From NCBI GenBank assembly GCA_021186555.1, contig JAJKFL010000013.1:31762743-31826742 (forward strand): a stretch of DNA of 64,000 nt, read 5' to 3'. Source of the stretch: Reticulitermes speratus. Taxonomy: Eukaryota; Arthropoda; Insecta; Blattodea; Rhinotermitidae. Position 1 is the first letter of the stretch. Every line of letters begins with the position of its first letter. The notes beneath the pieces are model-generated. The model saw only the letters and a list, made by a program, of their open reading frames with translations, searched no databases and was not told where the DNA came from. Positions 11,001 to 25,588 of the stretch are shown one piece after another. The position numbers were made by a program, and so were the translations under genes.

Positions 11001-13116
11001 GCAGTGAAAATGATAACCTTCACTTTACGATGGGGCTGTTTGTACTAGTGGAATGATATCAGTGTTTCAGAGTGCATTTTATGCTACTGTTCGGTAACAT
11101 TAGTAGGCTGTGTAATACATCTCTTAATGTGCATGCTGTGATTGAGAGTAAAATTGATGATACAGTGGGGAATGTTTATGAGGATCTACAGTATGATCTC
11201 GATGAATTCCCTTGGTATCATATTAAAGTTTGGTAGGAGGTTTCAACATAGACATAGGGACAGGGAATTTTGCAAACCAGCAATATGTAATGACAGTTTA
11301 CATGAAACTAGCAATGATAATGGTGTTGCAGTGATGAACTTTCACAGTTCAAAATATCGAGTTGTGAAGATGCGGTGTTCCCCTATCACAGAATTCATAA
11401 ATGCACTTTTGAAGTGCCCTGATGGAAAGATAGCTAGTCAGATTGATTGTGTTTTGATAGCTAACAGAATTCACGTACTTGTCCTGTCTTTGAAAACAGT
11501 TGCCTGTGAATCTGTGCTTGTCTGGTGGTGGCTGAATTTCAGGAGAGACTCAGTAAACAAATGAACCGTAAATAATTTTATTTGAAGGCATTTAACGTGA
11601 AGAAGGTGAATGATGCCAAAGTAAAAGATCAGTGTCACATTGAAAACTCAGGCAGGTTGGCAGCTTTGGAAAACAGATGATAATTTCTACATCAATAGGA
11701 CTTGAGAGAGTAATACAGAAAATATCAAAACTTGACCAAAAAACAGTGTAGGTAATTTTTTAAAGCTTTCCTTAACTGTGGCTTGAAGAGTGAAATGAGT
11801 AGATCAATGAAACAGGTTGAATTGCAATTACTGCAGAATCCAAATGACATGACTGGAGTCTTTGTGAATAACACACAGTATGCCAGTAATAGATTGTGCA
11901 GGAGCTAGTAGGGGAATTTTTGGAAGGCAAAATTAATGATCTTGAAACAGCTGGTAAAGAACACATAACACAAGTCTTGTGATGTAGTTATTATTAAACT
12001 GAAGTATATGTTGCTTTTATATACTCTTCCTCCCTACATTTAAGGTTTAACCTCGTGTAGCTGTCTTTACTTCTCTTTTAACAGAGCACTTCGAATGAAC
12101 ACCAACACGTACATGATGTGGATCGTCCAAGTCACGTGTTTAGTACAACATGCAAGCAGCAGAGTAATCTGCATGGAGGGAGGAAACTATATACCTGTGA
12201 TGTGTGTAACAAGTCATTCACACGGCAGGGTACACTGAGGGTACATGAAGGCACACATAGTGGAGAGCGTCCATTTACCTGCGCTGTGTGTAATAAATCA
12301 TTCACACACCACAGTTCTCTGAACGCACATCACCGCACACATATTGGAGAGCGTCCATTTAGCTGTGATGTGTGCAGTAAATCATTTATGCAAAAGATTA
12401 CTCTCAAGGTACATCAACGCACACATAGTGGAGAGCGTCCATTTAGCTGTGATGTTTGTAATCAATCATTCACAACCCAGACTAATCTAAAGGTACATCA
12501 ACGCACACATAGAGGAGAGCGTCCATTTAGCTGTGATGTGTGCAGTAAATCATTTATGCAAAAGATTACTCTCAAGGTACATCAACGCACACATAGTGGA
12601 GAGCGTCCATTTAGCTGTGATGTGTGCAGTAAATCATTTACGCAAAAGTTTACTCTCAAGGTACATCAATGCACACATAGTGGAGAGCGTCCATTTAGCT
12701 GTGATGTTTGTAATCTATCATTCACAACCCAGACTAATCTAAAGGTACATCAACGCACACATAGAGGAGAGCGTCCATTTAGCTGTGATGTTTGTAATAA
12801 GTCATTCACACAGCATAGTAATTTAAAGGTACATCAACGCACACATATTGGAGAGCGTCCATTTAGCTGTGATGTTTGTAATAAGTCATTCACACAGCAG
12901 AGTAATTTAAAGGTACATCAACGCACACATACTGGAGAGCGTCCATTTAGCTGTGATGTTTGTAATAAGTCATTCACACAGCAGATTATTTTAAAGGTAC
13001 ATCAACGCACACATAGTGGAGCGCGTCCATTTACGTGTGATGTGTGTAATGAATTATTTGCTCGAAAGGATGTTCTGAAGAGACATTTGCTGTTACATTG
13101 TAGGCCTCATCCATAA
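4680..13116 (+). CDS. C2H2 zinc-finger protein, 4-exon gene model (472 aa, 11 fingers)
   Basis: I assembled four exons with GT-AG borders and matching phases: 4680-4796 (phase 0 end), 4977-5079 (ends with one extra base), 6611-6777 (back to phase 0) and 12085-13116 (stop). Together they give 473 codons including stop. The N-terminus is an alpha-helical LAKRRS...RRAEEILPALKQ segment. Exon 2 carries a YPECQVCCEEAL cysteine cluster, and exon 3 is acidic with IKVEE and IKQEE. The last exon has eleven tandem C2H2 fingers joined by SGERPF-type linkers, as in nuclear DNA-binding regulators. The target is unknown. Unit-B exons 2 and 3 lie in the large last intron and are phase-compatible, so an alternative product with both exon pairs is possible. 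The splice model is inferred without transcript data. Confidence 0.75.
4977..5079 (+). CDS. zinc-finger gene exon 2, cysteine cluster
   Basis: The acceptor ATTAG ends at 4976 and the donor GTAAGG begins at 5080. It encodes NFMKYPECQVCCEEALDMN and then a short NYGVSEPNITTP stretch. The C-x2-C-C arrangement is not a classic finger. The exon is 103 nt (phase 0 to phase 1) and is exactly the same length in the duplicate at 7799-7901. Confidence 0.7.
5560..5705 (-). mobile_element. tRNA-derived SINE remnant (unit A)
   Basis: On the minus strand it reads GCTGTGATAGCTCAGTCAGT and then a B-box-like GTTTGAATCCC, the tRNA-like head of the family-A SINEs. Only part of the body remains. It was present before the duplication, because 8447-8592 holds the same insertion. 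Confidence 0.7.
6611..6777 (+). CDS. zinc-finger gene exon 3, acidic linker with two SUMO-consensus motifs
   Basis: The acceptor CTGCACAG ends at 6610 and the donor GTGAGT begins at 6778. The exon is 167 nt, phase 1 to phase 0. It encodes VLLKDVPGCSETSVSLSNDA and then INIKVEEGTDIAIKQEEIPE. IKVE and IKQE both fit the psi-K-x-E sumoylation consensus. An upstream acceptor (TTTTACAG, ending 6600) is also present, but in the required phase it reaches a stop quickly, so 6611 is preferred. Confidence 0.7.
7165..7470 (+). mobile_element. RTE-type LINE 3' coding remnant (unit A)
   Basis: The + strand reads VFENRVLRKMFGVKREEVTG and then NENLHNMY and ENPKRTDHLG...ILKKLD. These match the C-terminal block of the RTE-like ORF seen intact in phrasing at 43.7-44.2 kb and 60.6-60.9 kb (FENRVLRRI, GPKRDE, NEELNDLY). 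It is degraded by frameshifts. Confidence 0.7.
7500..7615 (+). pseudogene. duplicated zinc-finger exon 1, frameshifted
   Basis: It has the same ATG and donor as exon 1 at 4680, but one base is missing around 7573-7580 (unit A has 117 nt here, unit B 116). The frame is lost and runs to KAW and a stop beyond the donor. It cannot serve as a normal first coding exon in this frame. Confidence 0.8.
7799..7901 (+). CDS. duplicated zinc-finger exon 2 (open)
   Basis: The exon is 103 nt with intact acceptor and donor and encodes NFVKYPEWQVCCEEALVTN. The first cysteine of the unit-A cluster is replaced by tryptophan (PECQ to PEWQ). Phases match exon 2 of unit A, so inclusion together with the unit-B exon 3 would keep the frame into the finger exon. 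Whether it is used is unknown. Confidence 0.5.
7955..8026. repeat. poly-T run of about 72 bases
   Basis: This is a pure T homopolymer. The corresponding place in unit A (about 5128-5141) has only about 13 T. The tract creates lysine- or phenylalanine-repeat ORFs that are not genes. Confidence 0.95.
8447..8592 (-). mobile_element. tRNA-derived SINE remnant (unit B copy)
   Basis: This is the duplicate of the SINE remnant at 5560-5705, carried along by the segmental duplication and essentially identical to it. Confidence 0.7.
9450..9616 (+). CDS. duplicated zinc-finger exon 3 (open)
   Basis: The exon is 167 nt, like its unit-A counterpart, with an acceptor ending GCGCAG and the donor GTGAGT. 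It encodes VLLDGVPGCSATSVSLSNDA and then ISIKVEDGTDIAIKQEEIPV. Both psi-K-x-E motifs are retained. It is phase-compatible with the finger exon at 12085, so the last intron could be spliced from either copy. Confidence 0.5.
10010..10312 (+). mobile_element. RTE-type LINE 3' coding remnant (unit B copy)
   Basis: This is the duplicated copy of the LINE tail at 7165-7470, with the same FENRVLRKMFGVKREEVTG reading. The homology between the duplication units ends within its last codons. Confidence 0.7.
10817..10978. mobile_element. short MITE, pogo/Tc1-mariner-like
   Basis: The left end TACAATAAAACCCCTATTTA is matched in reverse by the right end (reverse complement TACAGGAAAACCCCGATTTA). TA lies at both ends. 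At about 160 bp with no coding capacity, it fits a non-autonomous pogo/Tigger-like element. Confidence 0.65.
11130..11965 (+). mobile_element. RTE-type LINE endonuclease/linker remnant in the zinc-finger intron
   Basis: Translated pieces read SLHETSNDNGVAVMNFHSSK, CPDGKIASQID, VLIANR and EFQERLSKQ in shifting frames, then LQNPNDMTG-like and FWKAK. This order matches the end of an AP-type endonuclease domain (the QIDHVLI region) and the linker before RT in RTE-like elements. Multiple stops and frameshifts show a dead copy. Confidence 0.7.
12085..13116 (+). CDS. zinc-finger gene last exon: eleven C2H2 fingers
   Basis: The acceptor TTTTAACAG ends at 12084 and the stop is at 13114-13116. After about 33 residues, which include a degenerate finger-like start, eleven C-x2-C-x12-H-x3-H fingers follow. 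The linkers are H(S/T/R/I)GERPF. Fingers 3 and 5 are identical, and fingers 4 and 7 are nearly so, which shows recent internal duplication. The variable positions around the recognition helix (for example TTQTNLKV, TQHSNLKV, MQKITLKV) differ between finger types. All zinc ligands are intact. The reading frame is 344 codons including stop. Confidence 0.92.
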   Translation, partial: STSNEHQHVHDVDRPSHVFSTTCKQQSNLHGGRKLYTCDVCNKSFTRQGTLRVHEGTHSGERPFTCAVCNKSFTHHSSLNAHHRTHIGERPFSCDVCSKSFMQKITLKVHQRTHSGERPFSCDVCNQSFTTQTNLKVHQRTHRGERPFSCDVCSKSFMQKITLKVHQRTHSGERPFSCDVCSKSFTQKFTLKVHQCTHSGERPFSCDVCNLSFTTQTNLKVHQRTHRGERPFSCDVCNKSFTQHSNLKVHQRTHIGERPFSCDVCNKSFTQQSNLKVHQRTHTGERPFSCDVCNKSFTQQIILKVHQRTHSGARPFTCDVCNELFARKDVLKRHLLLHCRPHP

Positions 13117-14660
13117 TTCTGTTATATATGTAAGTCCCTCCCTACTGAGCATACTGTAAGGAAATGTCAGTGCACAGTCTGGTGTGTTCATATTTCTAGG
13201 ATGTTTTGATAATTTTCCACTATGCAAATACTAATTACCCACACGGAGTACAGTATTCCAAGTTCTGTCCTGTGCAAGACAGTTTTCTGTTATGAGAATC
13301 CACATGACTGACAGCTCCAGGCATATGAATGTGTGTAGAAGAAGATGTTTAGGATTGGAGCAGTTACCTGATGCAAGGATCCTCAAATGATGGTGTGGTG
13401 ATTTGTGAAGTACAGAGATGTGAATATTTGTAAGACCTTCCAGTTTGGTTTGGCCCCTCCAGCAGTTTTTTCCTGTAGGCCACATAATTCTTAAATATCT
13501 TCTGAGCTCTTTTAACACTAATAATTCCATAGAAACTGATGGTATATTGTGATTCATTGAAGGTGTCTCTAACTGGTCGTTGTATACATGACGTTATGTC
13601 TGCTAGAATTTGCTGTCTTATATTGCAGACACTGAAATCTGTCCTTATAAACTAATGAACTGGTGCAAATTGAGGGGGATTTTATGCCATTTAGACACAT
13701 TTATGTTACACAACTTGTAATTATGTGTGATATGCATTATACTTCTTTCTGTATTATGCACTTGATTTTGTATGTTTGTGCATATGCATGCTATAAACCC
13801 CTTTAACTTCACTGCATTTGTGTGAGAGAGATCCTCTGTGACTAACTTCGTAGAAAGTTGTTACATCTAGCCGGCAGGTTCAGAGTGATTCAATATAATG
13901 AGCAGTTAATATATTATGAAGTAATGTGATGAAGGAAAGTGTGCACATCTTATTTGTGTAAGTTCAATCATCCACATATTTCCATAATACTGTTGTGTCT
14001 CCTTATGCATTGTGATTATTAGGTTGCCTGTTTCTGACATGTTACATTACGTCAGACATGGCTGTTTTTTGGACTTTTTCAAACACATCCAGGCCACTTT
14101 CCAAAATGCTGTGTCTGAAAAAGTTTGGGACATTGTCCAGTGTCCTAAATGGTAGCCTTGTTTATGATAATAATTATTTGTGTTACATGATTTGTAATTG
14201 ATGAGAATCTCACTGGGTGAGTAAAAATATACTGATGTAGCTTATGATTGTGTGGAAGCAGTGATTAAGGTGATGCCAATGGCAAGGAGTGAAGTGTGTG
14301 AATCTGGTTTCACTGGGGAAATTAAGGCAATCCATAAATGTAGCATATGTTCAGTGTGTAAGCCTGAACTGTAACTAGCCAGGTGCTAACGTCATCATAC
14401 ACACCACACACACACACACACTGTGTATCGTGCAGACTCTAATTTTGATATAAACTTATGTACAATTTTTAAACAGTGTAATAACTGGGTGTAATGTGCA
14501 ATAAGTTTATTAACACAATATATTTTAGCACAGTGTGCTGAAGGATTAAAATGTACAGTTCAAATGTTGCCTGATGTTTTGTATGTGTGTGAAAATTGGT
14601 GTCGTGCACTGGGAGGAACTACAATTGTGGTTGTTTAAGAAATGGTGCTAAGAAAAATAG
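13117..14660 (+). other. zinc-finger gene 3' flank, duplicated downstream
   Basis: Sequence after the stop codon, probably 3' UTR and beyond. It is homologous, with divergence, to 15933-18340. It includes a (CA)n tract near 14400-14421. Near 14630-14700 there is a further LINE-tail-like phrase (KREEITG). I identified no clear polyadenylation signal. Confidence 0.55.
14400..14421. repeat. (CA)n microsatellite
   Basis: About ten CA dinucleotides. A (TG)n tract followed by (TA)n also occurs at about 14781-14812. Confidence 0.85.
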
Positions 14661-15119
14661 TTGTGTCTAAGAGGGAGGAAATAACAGGATGGTTTACAAA
14701 TTTGCTTTATGAGTTGCTTCATTATATGTCCTCATGAAGGATTATAGGCATAGTACTACAAAGCAAATTTTTCCTTTATTTGTGTGTGTGTGTGTGGTTT
14801 TTATATATATATATGGGTCAATGTGGTAGAGGCATCGGCAACATGTGTACTAAGTTTAGACTGCTTTAGTGCAGTTTACAAATGTATAAGTTTACCTTAC
14901 CAGTAAGTGATGGTGGTGCAGTGCAAGATACAAAGCAGATTGTGTTTAAATATGTGTAAAAAATATAATCCATACGTTGGTGGACATAAGAACATACAAG
15001 CCAACAAAATTCCAAGAGCATCAATATACTGACAAGGAACTACCATTGTGCTGTATAGTTTTTAGTTCTGAGAAGTTGGTACGCCCAGGTTTGTGAGGAG
15101 AAACAAGTTTGAATTTCCA

Positions 15120-15330
15120 GCAGTGTTTATGTCTCTTAATACAGGGATGCACAATTCCTGGGCGCTCTGGTCACCTGGGTGAATAAGCTTTGTATGGAGG
15201 TGTGTAATATTTGTGGCTCATCAGTTTGTGTGTTGCTTTATATCACCCTTCTGGGGACTAGAATTTTGAGGTTGCTGCTAGGTTTTTGTAAAATTTGTGC
15301 ATGCCTGCTTAATGACCTATGCTTTTCAAC
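15120..15330. mobile_element. interspersed MITE-like repeat, copy 1
   Basis: It shares a diverged sequence with 26690-26960 and 31255-31420 (for example TTTTGTATGG...GGTG, GTCACCC or similar, GCT.CTAG.TTTTT). The 31.3-kb copy has complementary ends (CAGGTGCACAAATC and the reverse of GTGCACCCCTG), which suggests a small DNA transposon. The superfamily is not determined. Confidence 0.5.
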
Positions 15331-15734
15331 ACTGAAATTAAATCTGTAGTGTCTTATCTGGACTACTCTAGTTTTGTTTATCAGTAAAAAATATAATCAC
15401 AGTTTTGCCTATCTGAACTATTGTGCCCTTATCGAACCACCACTTCTGCACAGATTATATTAGATTTCAGAATTTTAATCTTCAGTATTCTTAATAGTAC
15501 AATATATATTTGAATCACATGCAAACAAGATGTGGCTGGAAATGTATATACAGCCACAAATATCACGAATAAATTATTAACAGTCGAGATTAATGGTACC
15601 AGAGACAGGAAATTATGCAAAATGTCTGTTGGTCATGTAGATATGAAATTAGTTGCTGTGGTTTAGCTAGAGGAGAGTATAAAATTGCTAATCTTACAGA
15701 GAAGCGGGGTGTGAACACAGTGGTGATAGCACTG

Positions 15735-15932
15735 CTTAAATCATATAGTGGAGAACATCCATTTAGCTCTGGTGTTTGTAATAAATCATTCACACACCAC
15801 AGTACTCTGAAGGCACATCAACGCATACATAGGGGTGAGCACCTATTTGCCTGTGATATGTGTAATAAATTATTTGCTCAAAAGTATATTCTGAAGAGAG
15901 ATTTGGTGTTACACTGTAGGTATCATCCATAA
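15735..15932 (+). pseudogene. degenerate two-finger C2H2 copy
   Basis: The frame reads SGEHPFSSGVCNKSFTHHST, then HRGEHLFACDMC...KRDLVLHC and a stop at the position homologous to the main gene. The first finger has lost its first cysteine (SSGVC instead of SCDVC). The second has aspartate instead of the first ligand histidine (KRDL instead of KRHL). Neither can bind zinc normally. Together with the homologous 3' flank, this is a truncated duplicate of the end of the 12085-13116 exon. Confidence 0.8.
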
Positions 15933-18340
15933 TCGTGTAATACATATAATTCATTCTGTACTTAGCAGAATGTAAGAAATCGCCACTGCACAGCAGTGTG
16001 GCATGTCCACATTTCTAGGGCATTTTATTAAGTGTTTAATGTGGAGAGGTGTTATTACCCACACAGAGCACAGCATTCCAAGTCCTGTCATGTGTAAGAC
16101 AGTTTTTGGTTTGAGAATCTGAATGACAACAACATGCACATGCAGTATGTGTAAGAAGATATTTAAGGGCTTACCCGAATCCAAGACGACCCCTCAAATG
16201 AAACACGTCTGCCAAGGGAAAATATATTTATCCAAATCTAAGACGACCCCCAAAAAATAAATGTCTGCTAAGAAAAAATATTTTACTATTAATTTCATAC
16301 AATTAATACAAAAAGCATGTCAGATTCTATCTACCTTTACCGATTAGTGTCACTGTCTTCATCTTCCTCACACACTCGTTACATTCCCATCCTCATCACT
16401 GTCATTCCACAACATATCATCAGTCCCATCCACTGCATTGAATATACAGCACTTCTTAAAACCCTTCACAGTGCTGCCATGCCGTTATGATCCACATTGA
16501 CTAAATAATACATTTATATTTCTTGGTTTATAAACTTACTTGAACCCATGAGGATTCACAAATTTCTCCACAGATGGTGTTAGTGGTGTTAAGAATTTTA
16601 AATACAGTACATGTGTTGTGGAATTTTCTGTTCTGTCTGTGGTCTGATCAGTCTGAGTTCACGGCCCTTTTTGTTTTTTAATTTGTAGATTCGTCCAGAT
16701 TTTATTTTTGAGTCTTGTAGTTCATTTTCGATTTTCAATAGCCATTTTCCTGTTACTTCCCTCAGACTAGATCTGTTTTCAGGTGCATATCTGAACAAGG
16801 TACTGTTTCTATTTTAGGCAGTACTGAGACTAGCTTGATCTAAAGGGTTGACCACATTAGGTGTCTCATAGCCTGATGTCTTCCAAAACATCTGCTTCTT
16901 TAAAAATTAAGAGGATGGATCAAGTTCCAAAAAAGAGGTATTGTGTCCATTGTCTGTTTTGGCACTTCATACGCGAATTTAAGAGGACCTCACATATTTA
17001 AGCACCAAATTTAAGGAAAAAACCCTCATCTTGCATTGGAGTAAATAGGGTATTTACCTGATATAGGGATCCTCAAGTGACACTTGTAAATTGTGAAGTA
17101 TACAGATGTGAATATTTGTAAGACCTGTTAGTTGGGTTTGCTCCTCCAGCAGTGTTTTCCTGTAGGCTATGTAATTCCTAAATGGCCTCTTTGCTCAGTT
17201 AACACTAATAATTACATAGAACCTGATGGTATTGTGGGATTTATTGAAGATCTCACTAACTTGCTGGATAAATGACATTATGTCTGCTAGAAGTGTCCAT
17301 CTTATATTGCAGACACTTTGAAATCTGTCCTTATCACCTAATGAACTGGTGCAAGTTGTGTGGGATTTTATGCCATTTAGACACATTTATGTTATACATC
17401 TTGTAATTCTGAGTGATATGCATTAGTTATTTCTGTACTATGTGGTTGATTTTGTATGCTTGTGCATATGTGTGATGAAGACCTCTTTAACTTCACTGTG
17501 TCTGTGTGCCTGATCCTCTGCTGTCTGCTACATGTTTCTGTTAATCGTAGAGAGTTGTTACATCTAGCCAGCACGTTCACAGTGCAGTAATGTAATGAGC
17601 AGTTAATACTTTATGAGTATTGTGAGAAAAGAAAGGTTCACACGTTATTTCAGTAAGTTCATCGGTCATCCACCTATTTCCATAATGCTTGTGTTTCCTT
17701 ATGCATTATGATTATTAAGCTTAGTCTGTTTTTAACAGTCTTATCTTACATCAGACATTACTGTTGTTTGGACATTGACCACTGACTTTTTTGAAACAAC
17801 CCGGTCACATTGCCAAAATATTGTGTCTTAAAAAACTGAGGATACTTTCCAGTGTTCAAAATTATAACTTGTTTTATGATAATCGGCATTTCCATTACAC
17901 TATTTGAAATGGGTACGAATGTCACTGGGTGAGAATCTGCTGTTGATTTCATGATTTTGTGGACACAGGACATACACTGATGCTAATACCAATGAGTAAA
18001 CAGAAACTGGTAGGAAACCTAAGGTATTCCTAAAACAACATGCTGTGTGTGTGTAAGTCCTGACTGTAACCAGCCATTGAGAAATCTGTCATCAGACACA
18101 TAGTGCGTTCTGCATGCACAAGCACTATCATGTAAACTTGTATATGGCATTTGATAAATTATGCTGTAATAACAGGTGTAAGCATGGAATAAATTTACTT
18201 TCATGCATAAACACTGTACTTATTGATTAAAAATAAAGTACTAATTTTTTCTTATGTTTAGTATGGGTGTCAGAATTGGTCTGTTACACTGGGAATAAAA
18301 ACTTGAAGTGTTTAAGCAGTGATGCAAAAAAAAGTATTTG
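15933..18340. repeat. duplicated 3' flank of the zinc-finger gene
   Basis: It is collinear and diverged relative to 13117-14660. Matching blocks include CACTAATAATTCCATAGAA vs CACTAATAATTACATAGAA and TGAACTGGTGCAA. The copy is longer, mainly because of the 16170-17050 insertion. Confidence 0.8.
16170..17050. mobile_element. probable DNA transposon inserted in the duplicated 3' flank
   Basis: This block is absent from the homologous flank at about 13345-13370. Its left end contains TTACCCGAATCCAAGACGAC. Its right end, reverse-complemented, reads TTTACTCCAATGCAAGATGA, so the ends are imperfect terminal inverted repeats. A second TCTAAGACGACCCC occurs at 16236. There is no transposase ORF, so it is non-autonomous. 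Exact ends and target duplication are unresolved. Confidence 0.6.
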
Positions 18341-20070
18341 GACCATCTTACTACTTTTTGCACTAGTGCACATGGCGAGCTAGCATGGCTGCCACATGAG
18401 CACAACAGCCTCATGACACCTGACAGAGCACCTGGCAATACAAGTAAGAACTGCAGGAGAAGCAGTTCACTGTGACACGATGCAGACTGGTAGTAAGCAT
18501 GCGGCCGGCTGCAGAAATTTACGTAAAGAAGAAATAAAGTGTAGTGTGCATATATAATGCACATGTGTGTTTGGTAGTTTATATTGATGCCATCACATTG
18601 GTACCGCGAAGACGTAATTTTTTTGTCCACGCAGCAGAACGCTGAACCGCCTAGACGGCTGGAGCAACCACCCAATTCCACTGCAAGTATCAACCGCGTC
18701 GGCATTCGCGTCCCGCGCTTTTGGCTCTAGAAGGCACCTGTGTGGCTCGCGCAGTTGGAGGGTCAATGTGCCCTGTCCAACATCACACAGGACGCAACTC
18801 AGTTCTGCTATGTCAGCTCGCAGATAACAAATACGCGGCAAAGGTGGAGGGCAAAATAACCAACAGACCGTTACGACCGAATTAAAGCGGAACTGATTGA
18901 TGCCTCTCACTTTCCGCGGAGCTGCATATTCGCCAGCTTCTGATGCACGAGGAAATTGATGACTGGAGGCCGACTGTTTTTCCGCCACTTCCGGAACCTC
19001 TCCGGCCCGTCAGTACCTGCGGATTTTCTTCGCACTCTGTGGACGACTCGCCTAACGAATAGCATACAGATCATAATCGCCACAAAAGCACAGGTTCTAC
19101 TACACGATGTGCCCAGGTGGCGGATAAAATGGCGAAAGTAGCGCCCCGTCACTGTGTAGCTCGTGTGTCTTCATTTAGTTATGAGATTCAGTGTCCTAAC
19201 CGCCCAAATTGACGAGCTCGCCCGGCGAGTTGTCACACTTTCCACGAGCGTCTCTCGCCCGCGTTTAGCGTGACATACACGACGGCGCGCCCAGTTTTTC
19301 GCGCTCTGCGTGATATTCATCAACCCACGCCATGTGCTTGTACCATTGCCGCGTCAAAGAGCGTGCAGAGATTCACTGCACCTTGTCCGTGGCAGCAGGG
19401 AAATACGACCGGTGGTCGCTAGCATCGGCGAGCAACTGCGACGACTCAGCCAGCCGCCACTCTGTGACCGACAAGCACACAAAGCTGCTATGATTGGTCG
19501 ACAACGGCGCCGATCTGTGCGTGTACCCCCGTTCCCCACCTTGGAGAACCAAAGTTATAGATGGACTACGCGTTGCTCGCAGCCAATGGACAATGTTACA
19601 GACCTACGGCCGCATAGACCTGTGTCTGGGTTTGGCCCTACGATGGGAGTTTTCTTGACTCCAGTTAACCAGTAGAGGTGTCGGTTGAACGAAAAATAGA
19701 CCCTAGACATTGTGAAATCCATTCCTTCTCTGCTGAGAAAAACTGTAACAAGGAGTGGGAAACAAGTGAAACTTCCGACAACATTTTTTTAAATTGAAGG
19801 TGTCAGTTTAATTGGCACAATGTTTAATCAAAGGGGGGTGGTAAAATTCGTAAGTAGTTTAATTCTTTTTGTGTTTCACTGGGCGAGATCCCAGTCATAA
19901 CGTAACTGTTCAGTGGTAATAAGTGAGCAGTAGAAGTAGTGGTAGTAGTAATAGTTCTTTTCGGTCGCGAGCGATCAGTTGTGATCCCATTGAATTTGGA
20001 ACGAGAGAGCGACAAATAGTGAGGGAGACAGAGCGCTAATAGTCAGCCTTTGATCGACAGTTCCAACGTG
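18341..20070. other. GC-richer region without a recognised gene
   Basis: From about 18600 to 19650 the sequence is clearly richer in G+C and CpG than its surroundings. ORFs occur on both strands, but none has a recognisable domain or convincing splice context. It could include a distal promoter or 5' UTR exon of the methyltransferase gene at 20903, or an old repeat. I cannot decide. Confidence 0.35.
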
Positions 20071-20083
20071 TAGATCACGGATT

Positions 20084-20679
20084 GAGAACTGCGCTCGTCT
20101 GGGATATTACACGGCGTCGTGTCGTAATTGTTAACCGACGTTTCGGGAAAATGTACCGGTTCCATCTTCAAGGGTCAAGAGTCCGAAAAAAAAAGCCGGT
20201 ACCGTAATGTATATTCTATATGGGAAGATGCGCACGGGGTGATAATAGGTAAGCGTGGTGACAGCCAATATGGTTAAACTGGGTTAAGAGGGAGGTGGAA
20301 AGAGAAAAAGTAAAGGAATGTAGTCAGCTAAGGCTGATGGAAAACATGTATGAAATAAAGTAAGATGAAGGGAGGAAAATTTTTTACATCAGCCTTACCT
20401 GAATACATTCTTTCACTTTGTCTCGTTCCACCCCTCTGTTATCCCAGTTCAACCCTATTGACTGTCCACAAGCTTATTGATTACCAACCCGTGCTTATCT
20501 TCCCATATAGAATATGCATTACGGTACCGGCATTCTTTTCTTCTTGGACTCTTGACCCTTGGAAATGGGACCGATACGTTGTCCCGAAACGTCGGTAAAC
20601 AATTGCCACATGACGCCGCGTAATATCCCAGACGAGCGCTGTTCTCATCAACATCGCGGCGGATGCCTGTAATCAAGGT
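20084..20679. mobile_element. foldback element with hammerhead-like motif, 13-bp target duplication
   Basis: The left arm (about 20084-20352) and right arm (about 20374-20655) are inverted copies, with GCGCTCGTCTGGGATATTAC outermost. A non-inverted tail follows to 20679. The direct repeat TAGATCACGGATT flanks it at 20071-20083 and 20680-20692. Each arm contains a TTGAAGA- or GAAA-type motif around a GGGAC...GTCCC hairpin (minus 20135-20173, plus 20556-20595), a degraded hammerhead core. Related copies are at 54825 and 63325. I infer a Penelope-like origin. Confidence 0.75.
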
Positions 20680-20854
20680 TAGATCACGGATTATCCATGC
20701 AAATAATCCCTTCACTCCAACAATTCTGACATGGGTATGGATGTGTGCTAGGGAATTTCTTTAGACAAACAGGGAAATCGTACAGAGTCTTTGCAGAAAT
20801 TTTATGTGTGTGCAGTGGGTGAACTTGTTGAGTTGCTGCTGGTCCACGTGGTAA

Positions 20855-25420
<4,566 letters not shown>

Positions 25421-25461
25421 GGTGATCTGTTGTAATTGTGTCATGCATTGATTGTACAACC

Positions 25462-25467
25462 AATAAA
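25462..25467 (+). terminator. AATAAA polyadenylation signal of the methyltransferase gene
   Basis: A canonical hexamer about 42 bases after the stop codon, on the same strand. Confidence 0.75.
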
Positions 25468-25588
25468 AGCAAATTAATATGTTGTTATTTTTATATTTCC
25501 ATTGTTTGATTTGAGTCAGGACATATCTGACAAGGCGAGGAAGGGAAGACTGGTTAACACAAGGAGGAGTTTGGGAATAATAGAGGAT

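Noticed and set aside
18241-19675. Several ORFs of 60-154 codons in the GC-rich region
   Set aside because: They overlap on both strands as expected of stop-poor GC-rich DNA. No recognisable domain.
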